From: Pirellulales bacterium
GTDB taxonomy: Bacteria; Planctomycetota; Planctomycetia; Pirellulales; JACPPG01
Reading direction: 5' to 3'
DNA: 64,000 nt
Assembly: GCA_036499395.1 (NCBI GenBank)
Contig: DASYDW010000068.1
Location: 186,001 to 250,000, forward strand
The position numbers and the translations under genes are program-made. Positions 17,839 to 27,806 of this stretch are shown here, in pieces (positions within the stretch are counted from its first letter, which is position 1; each line of letters starts with the position of its first letter). The notes beneath the pieces are model-generated. The model was given only the letters and a program-made list of their open reading frames with translations. It ran no database searches and was not told the DNA's origin.

Positions 17839-20060
17839 TCGGAGTCCTCCAGCAGGTCGCGCACCTTGCTCTTCTGCCGCTCGCGAATCTGTTCTTGCAG
17901 CGACTTTTCCGAGTCGATGATCGAACGCAGCATGTCGATCGCCTCGTTGAAGCTTTCCAACTCCAGCATCTGATCCCGAATCTGTTCCATCGCTACCAGG
18001 ACCGCGTCGACCTGTTCGAGGGCCGTCCGCCGGGCGGCGGGGCGCTCGCCGGCCGGGGCGGCCAGCAGAGCTTGCAGCCGGCGGTCGCACTCGGGGAACA
18101 TTTCGTTCCCCACAACCCGCAGCGGCTCGGCGATCCTATCCCTTAAACGTACCCGCAATTCTTCGGTATCGACCCGATTGTTGACAAGTTCTTCGCGAAT
18201 GTCGTCGAAGGCCGTGGCGATGCCCAGGGTCTCTTGGCCGTTTTTCTCGGCGTTTTGTCGAGCCCGTTCGAGGGACAGGTCGGAACTGGGGGCCGTTTCG
18301 GCGGGCGACTCCTGCTGAGCAGGAGTGTCCGTTTCCGCAGGCTTCTCCTTTGCCTCGGCGTCACTGCCAGCCAGGGAATCGCGGGTTTCGGTCACTTCCG
18401 CGATCGTGGCTTCGAACCGCTGCCGGAGATTCAACTCGCGCGATTCGAGCATCGTGCGTAACGTCTCGGGGGCAACGACGTCGAGCTGGAAGCGCTCGCC
18501 GGTGGCGGTGTGAGGCTGGTCGCCGTCGACCAGGTGATAGGCGTCGGACGCCTCGGCCCCGAAGAGGATCTTCTGACCCGGCTTCAAGTTCAGGTCGCGA
18601 ACCTCGTACGCTTCGTCAACGGTAAGTTCGTTACGACCCGCGGGGGCCGCGACGAACGGAGCACGCGCGGGGGGTTGCTCATCGACCGTGACGTGAAATC
18701 CCGCGGCATCGACTCCGTAATCATCGTTGATCTGGCCCACCAAGGGGAGCCGGGCTTGCGGTGTGACAGCGGTGCCGATACCGCGCAGTTGTAGCGACAA
18801 TTGCGGCGGCTCGTCGGCGACGGCCGATAGCGCCACGACGAACGGCGTGCGATTCTGGATGCCATCCGTATCAAGCAAGGTGAACGACAACGTGGTGTCA
18901 CCCGTCAGTTCGGGAAGCGGGAATGCGAAAGTGCGCAAGTCGCCGCCGGTCATGGGCAGGCTCACCGTCTTGCTCACCACGTTCGTGCCATCTTGCGAGT
19001 AGTCCAGCCGGGCATTGACCAAGTCCTTGTTGGCGCGGCCGCGGACCGCGATTTTCGTACCCAAGGGAACTTGCATTGAGCCCGTGACACGCAGCTCGCG
19101 CGGGCTGCGCTTCATGTAAGCCGGATACTCGCAAAAGAGCGTTGTCTCGTTCACCGTCGGACTGTCGACGACCTGGATTTGCAGGTTCCGCAGGTGCGCG
19201 TCGCCGCCATAGACATCGAACGTCAACGAAGACAACACATTGGAAAACGTATGACGGAAGTCCTGGTACGAATCACGATCGGGATCCGCGTTGCCGATGC
19301 GGGTCATCGTTTCGCGGCCGCGGACGGCTTCGCCCGTCACGTAACGTATTTGCACAACGTCGGGCACCCGCGGCATGTGAAGATCGGCCTGTACGACAAC
19401 GTCGACGTCGTCCCCTCGGGCTACGATTTTTGTGCCGTTCTTAAAACCGGGAACTACGAGCCGGGTATTGCGCGGCCAAGGATCGTTGGTCAGACCGGCA
19501 AGACGCTCGACGCCGAACAAGAGTGTCGCTGGTACGACGAGCAGGCCGATCGCTAAGGGAATACTCAGCAAACCGGCTGCGCCAAGAGCGCGGTTGAGCG
19601 GCTCACGCCGGAACACCTGGTCGAGACTCACCTGCCGAGAATGCAGCGCGGCCTCGTCCAATGTGCTGGCCAACATCTCGCGCGTGAGATCTCCGAGTTC
19701 ACGATCCGACTGCGTCATATCGACCGCGGTCAGCAGGCTGTCGTCAAAGGCCCGGAAGCGGCGCTCGAGCAACAGCGCCAGTCGCGCGTCCGAAAGGGGG
19801 ACCGCCAATCGTCGTACGACCATCTGATAAAAGACCAGTGCCGTGGCGATGGCACCGATTGCCAACAGCGAGCGACGGAAGCCGGGCGACGGCTCGAAGA
19901 ACCAATCCGCGGCCAGGCACAGCCAGAAGGCGCCGCACAAGGTCGCGATGCTGGCCGCGATGCCCTCGAGCGCAACATAGCGCCGAATCCGTCCGCGCAG
20001 CCGCGACAGCAGCACCGTGACGTGCGGTTCCAGACGCGGCGGGTCAAGGACGGTTGCCAT
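17835..20060 (-). CDS. DUF4175-like membrane protein with beta-sandwich and coiled-coil regions
   Basis: 741 residues. Two transmembrane helices near the N-terminus (about 33-53 and 60-82) and a third near 158-182 anchor a large extracytoplasmic part. This contains beta-rich Ig-like segments (about 200-480; VVPGFKNGTKIVARGDDVDV, CEYPAYMKRSPRELRVTGSM) and a charged, coiled C-terminal region (about 530-741) with a Pro/Glu/Ala linker. The pattern fits the DUF4175 family found next to BatA-like and VWA genes. The stop overlaps the start of the coiled-coil gene downstream. The role is probably assembly or anchoring in the same envelope complex, which is an inference from context. Confidence 0.82.
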   Translation of the reverse strand: MATVLDPPRLEPHVTVLLSRLRGRIRRYVALEGIAASIATLCGAFWLCLAADWFFEPSPGFRRSLLAIGAIATALVFYQMVVRRLAVPLSDARLALLLERRFRAFDDSLLTAVDMTQSDRELGDLTREMLASTLDEAALHSRQVSLDQVFRREPLNRALGAAGLLSIPLAIGLLVVPATLLFGVERLAGLTNDPWPRNTRLVVPGFKNGTKIVARGDDVDVVVQADLHMPRVPDVVQIRYVTGEAVRGRETMTRIGNADPDRDSYQDFRHTFSNVLSSLTFDVYGGDAHLRNLQIQVVDSPTVNETTLFCEYPAYMKRSPRELRVTGSMQVPLGTKIAVRGRANKDLVNARLDYSQDGTNVVSKTVSLPMTGGDLRTFAFPLPELTGDTTLSFTLLDTDGIQNRTPFVVALSAVADEPPQLSLQLRGIGTAVTPQARLPLVGQINDDYGVDAAGFHVTVDEQPPARAPFVAAPAGRNELTVDEAYEVRDLNLKPGQKILFGAEASDAYHLVDGDQPHTATGERFQLDVVAPETLRTMLESRELNLRQRFEATIAEVTETRDSLAGSDAEAKEKPAETDTPAQQESPAETAPSSDLSLERARQNAEKNGQETLGIATAFDDIREELVNNRVDTEELRVRLRDRIAEPLRVVGNEMFPECDRRLQALLAAPAGERPAARRTALEQVDAVLVAMEQIRDQMLELESFNEAIDMLRSIIDSEKSLQEQIRERQKSKVRDLLEDSE

Positions 20061-20126
20061 GAATATGTCGTTAATGCCTAACAGCGAGCGGGCATGAATC
20101 TATTTTGGGTATCGCTCGGATTCTCG

Positions 20127-22556
20127 CTACGCCAACTTCACTAGTCGCCGCACCAGCCACTCGGTGCAAAACAATCCACAGACGATCGACAGCGTCCACC
20201 AATTGTCCCACAGCCGGGCCGGCGTATCCAAAACGATCGTCAACCGGCTTTGATCGCGCAATTGCTTGACCAGCGGCCCTTCGTCCTGACCGTTGCCAAG
20301 CGCCGCTTCGAGTCCGACAAAATAGGCGCCGCCAGTCTTCGTGGCGACCTCGTTCAACAGGGCATCGTTACGCTGCGGCTTCTCGCGCTCCAGATCCGGA
20401 ACTTTGACTTGAATCCGCCGCGTGAGGCGCTCCTGAGCTGCTTCGGGGACGGGCAATTCCAGTCGGTAGACGCCCTCTTTGCGGACGGTGAACTGACCGG
20501 CAAAGCTGCCCGGCCGGCTGGGATCGGCCAGCAGCGTGACATTTTGCTGGGTCGTATCAGGCAGGTAGATCTGCAGGTTGACCTGCGGAGCCACTAGCGG
20601 TTCGAGCTGCGCGCCATTGAGTTGGGCTCGAATGGCCACGGTATTACCGAGCAAGTAGCGGTCGCGCTCCACGAGCAGCACACCGTGATTCGATCCGCGT
20701 AGCAGTCGTCCCTGTGCGACGAAGCGAATGAGCTTCGTGTACAGACGCTCGAAATACGCTTCGTCGTCGGCGCGGAGGCGCCACATTTCGCCACTGCCCA
20801 GGTAAAAGACCCGACCGGCGCCGAAGAACTGTCCGGCCAGGTAAACGGGCTGCTGATCTCCCTCGCGGGCGCGAGGATCCGAAAAGCGGGCGTAAACCGT
20901 GGCGGCAGGTTTGGCGCCCTTCACTCCGTAGTAGCCATAAACACCTTTGAACTCGGACCAGGCACTGGCCGTGGCGGCTGCGGAGTCTTCGATCCATAGG
21001 AATTCGGCGTCTTTACCGTCGCGTGTGAATTCCAGGGGCCACGGCTCTTTCGAACCGTAGCGACCGTCGTCCAAAATCGACAGGCGACGGTTGAATTCGA
21101 CGGGATACAGGGCGCGAATCTTGGCGAGCGCCGCGTCTTGCGCCAGGGCGTCGCTGTGAATCGGCCCTGCGATAACGATTAACCCGCCCGCTTGCTCACC
21201 GATCCATCGATCGACAGCGTCGATTTGCGCCGAAGACAAGACGCGCCAATCGGGGTCGAAGGCCACGATGCAATCGTATTCGAATAGCTCTTCGCGGGTG
21301 GAGGGGAATTCGTCGAGGATCTCGTTGGCGTCCTGCGAGATGCCTTCCTCGCCGGTTTGCAGCAAGACGTTGACGATCATGTCCTTGTCACGCCGCAACT
21401 GGTTGCGCAGGAACTGATACTCGCGCGTCGGACCGCCGGCGAAGAGCAACACCTTCGTTTTACGGTCGACGATCTCGATATCGACCTCTTGCTGGTTGTC
21501 TCCGGCGTACGAATCCTGGCGCGGCGCGACCACTCGTAGTGCGAGAGTCTTTCGCCCGACCGCATCAGGAACCATCTCAAATGGGACCGGCACGACCTCG
21601 CCGTCGCCGCCGAGCGTGACTTGCTGTGACGCGACGACGGTCCCCGCGTTCGCCCGTGCCTCACCGCCGCCGCTGGGCATGTCGCTCGCCAGAAGTTCGA
21701 CGGTTACGGTCTGCCCAGCCATACCTTGTGCCTGCAGATAACCGGTGGCGGTGTACTTGTCGCCCGGATAGGCACGCGCCGGGGCTACGAAGTCGCTGAC
21801 CCGGACGTTGGCGTTTTGACGATCCGATCCAATGCCGATAGCGAAAATGGGAATACCCGCCTCGCGGGCGTTTGACAGCACACTGGCTGGCTCGATGCCG
21901 GCATTCTGTTGGCCATCGGTAAAGAGAATCAAGCCTGAGACCGGCTCGTTATGCTCTTCGGCGAGAACCTGCCCCAGGGCCTGCCCAAGGCGCGTTTCGG
22001 CTCCTTGCGGCGCGAGCACTTCGTCCCACTTGATATCGATGGGGGCGGGTTGTTTTGATTCGTCCGTCGAGGGTTCCGGTGGCAGCTTTTCGAGTGTTGC
22101 CAGGCGGGCCACCTCCTGATCGAACCGCAACAGCACAACATCGTGCGTGCGCCGCAGGTCTTTCAGAAAACGGGAATCAGCGAGCGCCGCCTGAACTTGC
22201 TGAGCGCGACTGGGCTCGGCCGGGACCGGCGATGAGTCGGCGTCGTGCAGACCCATGCTGAGGCTGCTGTCGACCATGACCAATGCGCGCGAGTTGGTCA
22301 CCATCTCGCGTTCGTTGCGCCATTGGGGCTGCATGTAGACCAGCCCCAGACCTATCAGTGCCGCGAGGCGTAGGCCTAGCAGCAACACGGCGACAGCGCG
22401 ATGCAACTCGACGCTGTCACGTCGATACATATATATCGTGAACGTGACGAGCGCAGCGAATACCGCCAGTGGCAGCAGCCAATCCGCGGCCCCTTCGGCG
22501 CGACCCCATTCGAAGGCGGTTCGCACCCCTCCGACAGCCAGAAGAAAAGTCGGCAT
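20127..22556 (-). CDS. Membrane-anchored von Willebrand A protein with amidotransferase-like domain
   Basis: 809 residues. Two transmembrane helices (about 28-43 and 53-74) precede a VWA domain with an intact MIDAS start, DSSLS at 96-100, and later LILFTDGQQNAG. After a beta-sandwich region comes a class I glutamine-amidotransferase-like Rossmann domain (about 385-640; KVLLFAGGPTREYQFLRNQL, GGLIVIAGPIHSD) lacking an obvious catalytic Cys. A final beta-sandwich and a C-terminal transmembrane helix (LWDNWWTLSIVCGLFCTEWLV) follow. The start overlaps the BatA-type gene's stop by one base (TGATG). VWA domains bind metal and ligand proteins and are typical MoxR clients. 66 bases separate it from the DUF4175-like gene. 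Confidence 0.88.
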   Translation of the reverse strand: MPTFLLAVGGVRTAFEWGRAEGAADWLLPLAVFAALVTFTIYMYRRDSVELHRAVAVLLLGLRLAALIGLGLVYMQPQWRNEREMVTNSRALVMVDSSLSMGLHDADSSPVPAEPSRAQQVQAALADSRFLKDLRRTHDVVLLRFDQEVARLATLEKLPPEPSTDESKQPAPIDIKWDEVLAPQGAETRLGQALGQVLAEEHNEPVSGLILFTDGQQNAGIEPASVLSNAREAGIPIFAIGIGSDRQNANVRVSDFVAPARAYPGDKYTATGYLQAQGMAGQTVTVELLASDMPSGGGEARANAGTVVASQQVTLGGDGEVVPVPFEMVPDAVGRKTLALRVVAPRQDSYAGDNQQEVDIEIVDRKTKVLLFAGGPTREYQFLRNQLRRDKDMIVNVLLQTGEEGISQDANEILDEFPSTREELFEYDCIVAFDPDWRVLSSAQIDAVDRWIGEQAGGLIVIAGPIHSDALAQDAALAKIRALYPVEFNRRLSILDDGRYGSKEPWPLEFTRDGKDAEFLWIEDSAAATASAWSEFKGVYGYYGVKGAKPAATVYARFSDPRAREGDQQPVYLAGQFFGAGRVFYLGSGEMWRLRADDEAYFERLYTKLIRFVAQGRLLRGSNHGVLLVERDRYLLGNTVAIRAQLNGAQLEPLVAPQVNLQIYLPDTTQQNVTLLADPSRPGSFAGQFTVRKEGVYRLELPVPEAAQERLTRRIQVKVPDLEREKPQRNDALLNEVATKTGGAYFVGLEAALGNGQDEGPLVKQLRDQSRLTIVLDTPARLWDNWWTLSIVCGLFCTEWLVRRLVKLA

Positions 22557-24757
22557 CAGCGAACCTCCCGACCGGCTTTGGGATGGTAGCTGGCCGAGTA
22601 GGCAAGCAATTGTTCGCCGATCAGGATGCCGATCAGCAGGTAGAGAATCCAGTCGCTGAGATTCGATCCGGCTAGTTGCTGCGCAGAGACCTGGACATCC
22701 CCGGCGGAACGGTACTCATAACGAACCTCGGGCAAACGCGAGGCAAGTGCATCACGACTGATGACCGCCAGATCCCCTTCGTCGGCCTGCACGTTCACGG
22801 CGAACAGACGCACTTCGGGCTTCTCGTCGACCGTCGATAGTTCTGCCTGGTAGACGCCGCTAGTCAGCGCATCGGCAAGCGACGCCGACAAGCCACGCGG
22901 CGAGTTCGTGGCGTCGACCGTCAGGGGCGTCGCGTCGAGACCTTCTGGCGGAGTGAATCGCACGCGTGGCTGGTAGAGCGCCGCGTCGAAATCGATCGTG
23001 ATCGGAACGCCGACCAGACGCGACTCTTGGGTGGCGTTCGACTGCGCCAGGTAAGATTGCAACTCCAATAATGCCACGACAAAGCTGGGATTGCGCCCCC
23101 AGTTGTTCCACAAGGGGGCTGCCGTGGTCAGCATGGCAACGACGCGCCCTTTGCCAAACTTGTGCTCGATGGCCACAGGGTCGTTGTTGCGAAGGCGAGC
23201 CACGATCTCGGTGCCTGAATCGGGCGCGGGAGACCAGCCTTTGGGAACGAGAAAATATCGTTCGACCGTCACGCCCGCCAAATAGCTGTTTCGTTCGCCG
23301 GCGAAGATGCCCAGGATTCCTTGGTCGACCGGTTCGATGTCGGCGGCTTTCTGTAAGCGATCGACGAGCAATTGCGTGTCACGCACCAGCGGAACGGGAA
23401 AGAGCCCTGCGCCGTCGCGATAGAGCTGATCGTTATAAAATTTCGCCTGCGTGTGTTCGCCCACGAAGAACATGGCGCCGCCGCCGGCTTGCACGTATTT
23501 CTCGAGCGCGGTGACGCCCGGCGCATCCAAGCGATCGACGTCGGCCAGGTAAATGGCCCGGAATTTTTCCAGAGCATGCTTGTTGAGAAAATCAGGGCGT
23601 TCGATCTGCGGCTGCAGCCCGGTATGCGCGGCGCCACCGGGGGCGAAGACGGTGCTTAAGAATTTCGCGTTACGGTTAGTTGGATCGCCATCGATGATCA
23701 GCACCGGCACGGCGAGCGGTAAATCGACCAGGCAATAACGGACGTTGTCGGCCGCGACGGTGTCGCTGGCCAGGCGCGCGGTCACTTGGTGAACGCCAGC
23801 CGTGGGGAAGAAGACCTCGAAGCGACGCGTTTCGCTTTGCCCGGCTCCGACCTGGTCGATCGTGATTGCCGGCCGTTCGCGACCGTCCTCTGACAGCATC
23901 ACGGCCACGTTGTCGACCGGCGTGCTGCCGAAATTATGGACGCTGACATCCATCGGCACCGGCACTCCGGCCGCTTGAGTGCCGTCGAGGGGGCGAATCG
24001 AAACGATCGACAAATTCGGCCGGGAGGTATCGACGCAGTTGACGAGATAAGTTTTGGCCGCAATCTGGCTGACGCGTGCCAGGCTATCGGCGACTTCGGC
24101 TGGATCTTGCCAGTCCCGCGCGCGAAAGTCCGAAACGACGTGAACCACGACGTCTTCACCCGTCAGCTCGGGAAGCAACTGTTCGACCGCCACGAGTGCC
24201 GTACCGATGCCGGCGGCCTCTTGCGACGATTGCAGACGCTGCACGCGCGACATGAGTTCCTGGGCAAAACGCGTGTCGACGCGCTCCTGCAGCAGGTCGA
24301 AGCGATTGCCGCTACCGCGAGTCGCCTGGCTGTAACGCAGTAGCGTAAAGGTCTGCGGCGTCGATTGTCGCGCGGCCTGCTCGGCAATGCGTCCGACGAC
24401 ATGCTTGGCTTCGTCGAACGCGCTGGTGTTGGCCCAGCGATCCGACATCGAAAAGCTATCGTCCAGCAGAACGATTTGATGGGTTTTAACGGCGCCGAAC
24501 AGCCGTCCCCATTGATTTTGCAAAAGCGGTTGGGCCAGTAGCAGGACGATCGCCGCAATAATCGCCACGCGCAGCGCCAGCAGCAATAGCTCCTTCAGGC
24601 GAATCCAGGTGCTGTTCTTGCGGCGGCTGACCAGCAGGAATTCCATGGCGGCCCATTGAACCCGGCGGTGCCGCATGAGATTGATCAAGTGGATCAAAAT
24701 CGGCACAGCCAGGATCAGCAGTCCCCACAGTAATCCTGGATTGACGAACGAAGTCAT
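22556..24757 (-). CDS. BatA-type N-terminal domain plus von Willebrand A protein
   Basis: 733 residues. The N-terminus is the aerotolerance-regulator (BatA) signature: FVNPGLLWGLLILAVPILIH, the RRVQWAAMEFLL segment and a second helix (LLLLALRVAIIAAIVLLLA). A VWA domain starts with MIDAS DDSFS at 99-103. Beta-sandwich repeats and an amidotransferase-like Rossmann domain (about 310-500; VPVLIIDGDPTNRNAKFLS, GGGAMFFVGEHTQ) follow. A C-terminal transmembrane helix (LSDWILYLLIGILIGEQLLA) closes it. It has the same overall plan as the 809-residue neighbour, suggesting an old duplication. Coupled downstream by TGATG. It should sit in the membrane with most of its mass outside. Confidence 0.9.
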   Translation of the reverse strand: MTSFVNPGLLWGLLILAVPILIHLINLMRHRRVQWAAMEFLLVSRRKNSTWIRLKELLLLALRVAIIAAIVLLLAQPLLQNQWGRLFGAVKTHQIVLLDDSFSMSDRWANTSAFDEAKHVVGRIAEQAARQSTPQTFTLLRYSQATRGSGNRFDLLQERVDTRFAQELMSRVQRLQSSQEAAGIGTALVAVEQLLPELTGEDVVVHVVSDFRARDWQDPAEVADSLARVSQIAAKTYLVNCVDTSRPNLSIVSIRPLDGTQAAGVPVPMDVSVHNFGSTPVDNVAVMLSEDGRERPAITIDQVGAGQSETRRFEVFFPTAGVHQVTARLASDTVAADNVRYCLVDLPLAVPVLIIDGDPTNRNAKFLSTVFAPGGAAHTGLQPQIERPDFLNKHALEKFRAIYLADVDRLDAPGVTALEKYVQAGGGAMFFVGEHTQAKFYNDQLYRDGAGLFPVPLVRDTQLLVDRLQKAADIEPVDQGILGIFAGERNSYLAGVTVERYFLVPKGWSPAPDSGTEIVARLRNNDPVAIEHKFGKGRVVAMLTTAAPLWNNWGRNPSFVVALLELQSYLAQSNATQESRLVGVPITIDFDAALYQPRVRFTPPEGLDATPLTVDATNSPRGLSASLADALTSGVYQAELSTVDEKPEVRLFAVNVQADEGDLAVISRDALASRLPEVRYEYRSAGDVQVSAQQLAGSNLSDWILYLLIGILIGEQLLAYSASYHPKAGREVR

Positions 24758-24803
24758 AACTCTTCAGTCGCTTGCGGGAAAAAACTCGAGATCATCGTGA
24801 TCG

Positions 24804-25709
24804 TTAGTTGCGATGGTGCATACCCAGGCGATTACTGAGGTAAGTGGCCAAAGCGACGTCCAGCGGTTGGCTGGTACGGATCAGGGCGTAATCGACGACG
24901 TGTTTAGCACATCCGCGCCGTACCTCGTCGAGGTAGGCGTTCAAGGCCTGCAAGTAGCCCTCGCGCAAGGCTCGCGGGTTGCAACTCAAGCGGTCGACGG
25001 TCTCCAACCCCTCGAAGCGTGTCGCACCGTTGAACTCGAAGTCGAGCTCGTCATCATCCAAAACGTGAAACACGAGAATGTCGTGGCCGCGTTGTTTCAA
25101 CATTTTCAGACCTTTGAACAGCCCGGCTCGTTCGACCAACAGGTCCGAGATCAACACGATCATGCCGCGGCGCGGATCCTGTTCGGCCACATGGCGGAGG
25201 ATGCGGTACAGGTCAGTCTTTTCCTGTGGCTTGCTCACGTCGAGCGCCTGAATGATCGACTGCAAGTGGTTCCGCTTACTACGCGGCGGCACGCTGATGC
25301 GCGTCGCCCCGTCGAAGGATACGCAGCCAACCGAGTCTTGCTGCCGCAAGAGCAGGTAAGCCAGGCTGGCCGCGACCGTGCAGCCATAGCTGTACTTGTT
25401 CAGGGGCCCGCGGCCGTATCGCATGCTGCCCGAGACGTCTACGAGCATCGTGCAGCGGAGGTTGGTTTCCTCTTCGTATTGCTTGACGTAGTAGCGGTCT
25501 TGCTTGGCCCAGACTTTCCAATCGATATGGCGCGGATCGTCACCGCGCGTGTATTCACGGTGCTGCACGAACTCGATCGATTGACCGAAGTACGGGCTGC
25601 GGTGAATTCCGGAGAGAAAACCTTCGACGATGTGGCGGGCGCGCACTTCCAGGTGCGAGATCCGCGCCACGGTCTCAGGATGCAAAAATCTTTTGGAATC
25701 GGACGTCAT
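24804..25709 (-). CDS. DUF58 / von Willebrand A-like protein
   Basis: 301-residue cytoplasmic protein of the DUF58 family, which nearly always accompanies MoxR. The hallmark [15 protein letters not shown] is at about residues 51-65 and a complete MIDAS, DVSGSM, is at 91-96, followed by a VWA-like fold ([33 protein letters not shown]). No transmembrane helix is seen. The gene starts inside the 3' end of the MoxR gene (35-base overlap), so the two are translationally linked. The biochemical role of DUF58 is not settled; it is thought to link the MoxR ATPase to membrane VWA clients. 46 bases separate it from the BatA-type gene. Confidence 0.92.
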   Translation of the reverse strand: MTSDSKRFLHPETVARISHLEVRARHIVEGFLSGIHRSPYFGQSIEFVQHREYTRGDDPRHIDWKVWAKQDRYYVKQYEEETNLRCTMLVDVSGSMRYGRGPLNKYSYGCTVAASLAYLLLRQQDSVGCVSFDGATRISVPPRSKRNHLQSIIQALDVSKPQEKTDLYRILRHVAEQDPRRGMIVLISDLLVERAGLFKGLKMLKQRGHDILVFHVLDDDELDFEFNGATRFEGLETVDRLSCNPRALREGYLQALNAYLDEVRRGCAKHVVDYALIRTSQPLDVALATYLSNRLGMHHRN

Positions 25710-26730
25710 TGGTCAGTTCGTCTTCTTTCGTGGGTGTCGCCTCGAGCAGTTGCTGGATCACGTGGTCGGTCGTAACTCCTTCGCTTTCCGCGGCAAAATT
25801 GACAATCAACCGGTGCCGCAACACCGGCTTGGCCAGGGCCCCGATGTCTTCGGTCGTGACGTGCGTGCGGCCATGCAGCAGGGCGCGAGCCTTGGCACCC
25901 AGCACGAGAAATTGCACGGCTCGCGGTCCGGCGCCCCAGTTCAATTGATCCTGCACGAAATCGGGGGACCCCGGCTCGCGGACGCGCGTCTGTCGCACCA
26001 AGGACAACGCGTACCGCACCACGTGATCCGAGACAGGGACTTCACGCACCAACCGTTGCAGTCCCATGATTTCTTCGGCCGTAAGTACGGGTACGACATG
26101 GTCGGTCACGGTGGTCGTCGTGCGGCGGGCGATCTCGAACTCTTCATCGAACGACGGGTACTTCACGTAGACCTTGAACATGAATCGATCTTGCTGCGCT
26201 TCGGGCAGGGGATAGGTTCCCTCTTGTTCAATCGGGTTTTGCGTGGCGAGGACGAAGAACGGATCAGGCAGACGATGGCGCACGCGCCCCGCCGTGATCT
26301 GTCGCTCTTGCATGGCCTCGAGCAGCGCGGCCTGCGTCTTGGGCGGCGTGCGGTTAATTTCGTCGGCCAGAATCACGTTGCCGAAGAGCGGTCCCTGCAA
26401 GAAACGAAACTCTCGCGCGCCGGTCGAGCGGTTCTCTTCGAGGATCTCGGTGCCGGTGATATCGGCCGGCATCAAGTCCGGCGTGAACTGGATGCGACTG
26501 AATGAAAGATTCAGTGTGCGACTGAGCGTGCTGATCATCAACGTCTTGGCCAGTCCGGGCACGCCTTCGAGCAGGCAGTGTCCGCGGCTGAACAGACAGA
26601 TCAGAAGCTCCTCGATGACTTCGTGTTGACCGACGATGACCTCGGAAAGCTGCGCGAGAATCTTCTCGCGCGCCAAGCCGAGCTGTCGAATGGCCGAGGC
26701 CTCGTTCATGGCTGTCTTCTCTGGTGTCAT
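25675..26730 (-). CDS. MoxR-family AAA+ ATPase
   Basis: 351-residue AAA+ chaperone-like ATPase. Walker A GVPGLAKT is at 56-63, Walker B LADEIN at about 121-126, and sensor 1 TQNP follows in [20 protein letters not shown], the MoxR diagnostic segment. The C-terminal lid helices are present. MoxR proteins remodel VWA-containing partners, for example in metal-cofactor insertion, stress resistance or motility. Here the DUF58 gene overlaps its end and two membrane VWA genes follow. A second ATG in frame at 26709 (residue 8) could also be the start. The prenyltransferase-repeat gene ends 37 bases upstream, so the operon may begin earlier. Confidence 0.95.
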   Translation of the reverse strand: MTPEKTAMNEASAIRQLGLAREKILAQLSEVIVGQHEVIEELLICLFSRGHCLLEGVPGLAKTLMISTLSRTLNLSFSRIQFTPDLMPADITGTEILEENRSTGAREFRFLQGPLFGNVILADEINRTPPKTQAALLEAMQERQITAGRVRHRLPDPFFVLATQNPIEQEGTYPLPEAQQDRFMFKVYVKYPSFDEEFEIARRTTTTVTDHVVPVLTAEEIMGLQRLVREVPVSDHVVRYALSLVRQTRVREPGSPDFVQDQLNWGAGPRAVQFLVLGAKARALLHGRTHVTTEDIGALAKPVLRHRLIVNFAAESEGVTTDHVIQQLLEATPTKEDELTNDVRFQKIFAS

Positions 26731-26767
26731 GCACGCTTCCTGTAAATGGCGGATCGAACGGTGTTGC

Positions 26768-27805
26768 TCAGCGTTGATAGATGGGCAACATCGCGTCTTC
26801 CAACTGCAAGATGGTCAGGTTGATTGCGGTGGTGTAAATCGTGCCGATGTAGCCCTGGCTCCAGGAACCGTTGGGGCTGGCCTCGGCGACGATGCGATGG
26901 TAAATCTTGTCACGGTATTCGTTCCACGTGTTGCCCCCTTCGCGATACTTCACCTGCGCGTAGTAATAATGGGCGTAGTGCCAGTGGCCGAACCCTTCGT
27001 TTCCGATGTTCGACAAATTGCGATTGGCATAATCCAACAGCTTCGGCACGAATTCGCTGTCGTAGTCACCGGCATTGAACAAACAGGCGATCGCCGCGGC
27101 CGTGATCGCCGGCCGGCCGCCACCGCCCTTGGAACTGTACTGCACGCCTCCGTCGGGTAGGGTGCATTGGCGGATATATTTGATGGCTTTGTCGATGATT
27201 TCCTTGGGGACCGGAATGCCCGCGTTCCGGCAACCTCGCAGGGCTTGCACCTGGGTAATGGTGGTTGATCCCTCGTCGAAATCGTGGCCGTCCTTGGCAC
27301 TGACGTAGCCCCAGCCGCCGGCCTGAGTCTGGGCCTCGCCGGTGAACTGTACGGCCTTGTTGAGAACCTCGATCAAGGTTTCTCGCCGTTCGAGGTCTTC
27401 TTCTTCTCCTAAGACCTGCGACAGGAAGAGCATCGAATAGCCGTGGCCGTATGTATAGCGATCATCTCGCGCTTCGCCGATCAGGCCATTGGGACGCGAG
27501 CGGCTGACGAGGTAATCGACAGCGCGACGAATGTTCGGCGCGTACTTCCCTTGCGTGGTCGTCGAACCCTCGGCCAGCAGGGCCATGCCGGCCAGGGCCG
27601 TCATCGCGGATGAATAGCGACCATCGTTGGCGGACCAGTGCCCTAGCCGCGACTGCGAGGCAGCGATCCAATCCAGACCACGGTGGATGGCGGCGCGTAC
27701 CTTCGGATCGTGAATCGGCGTGGCGAGCGCAGCGTAAGGCGCCATGTCGACCACGACGATGGCCAGGCAAGTCAGCAGTACGAAACAGAATTTCAGTGGT
27801 TTCAT
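26768..27805 (-). CDS. Exported terpenoid-cyclase/prenyltransferase-repeat protein
   Basis: 345 residues with an N-terminal signal sequence ([21 protein letters not shown]). The rest is an alpha/alpha toroid of the squalene-cyclase/prenyltransferase repeat type: [75 protein letters not shown] and [19 protein letters not shown]. The DxDD motif of true cyclases is missing, so a binding or scaffold role is more likely than catalysis. Its ATG is one base after the stop of the giant PQQ-propeller gene (TGA-G-ATG), so the two are coupled. Such toroid proteins recur beside planctomycete MoxR clusters. Confidence 0.88.
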   Translation of the reverse strand: MKPLKFCFVLLTCLAIVVVDMAPYAALATPIHDPKVRAAIHRGLDWIAASQSRLGHWSANDGRYSSAMTALAGMALLAEGSTTTQGKYAPNIRRAVDYLVSRSRPNGLIGEARDDRYTYGHGYSMLFLSQVLGEEEDLERRETLIEVLNKAVQFTGEAQTQAGGWGYVSAKDGHDFDEGSTTITQVQALRGCRNAGIPVPKEIIDKAIKYIRQCTLPDGGVQYSSKGGGGRPAITAAAIACLFNAGDYDSEFVPKLLDYANRNLSNIGNEGFGHWHYAHYYYAQVKYREGGNTWNEYRDKIYHRIVAEASPNGSWSQGYIGTIYTTAINLTILQLEDAMLPIYQR

Positions 27806-27806
27806 C

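Noticed and set aside
24813..25775. 320-codon plus-strand frame antisense to DUF58
   Set aside because: Shadow; the DUF58 motifs on the minus strand are unambiguous.
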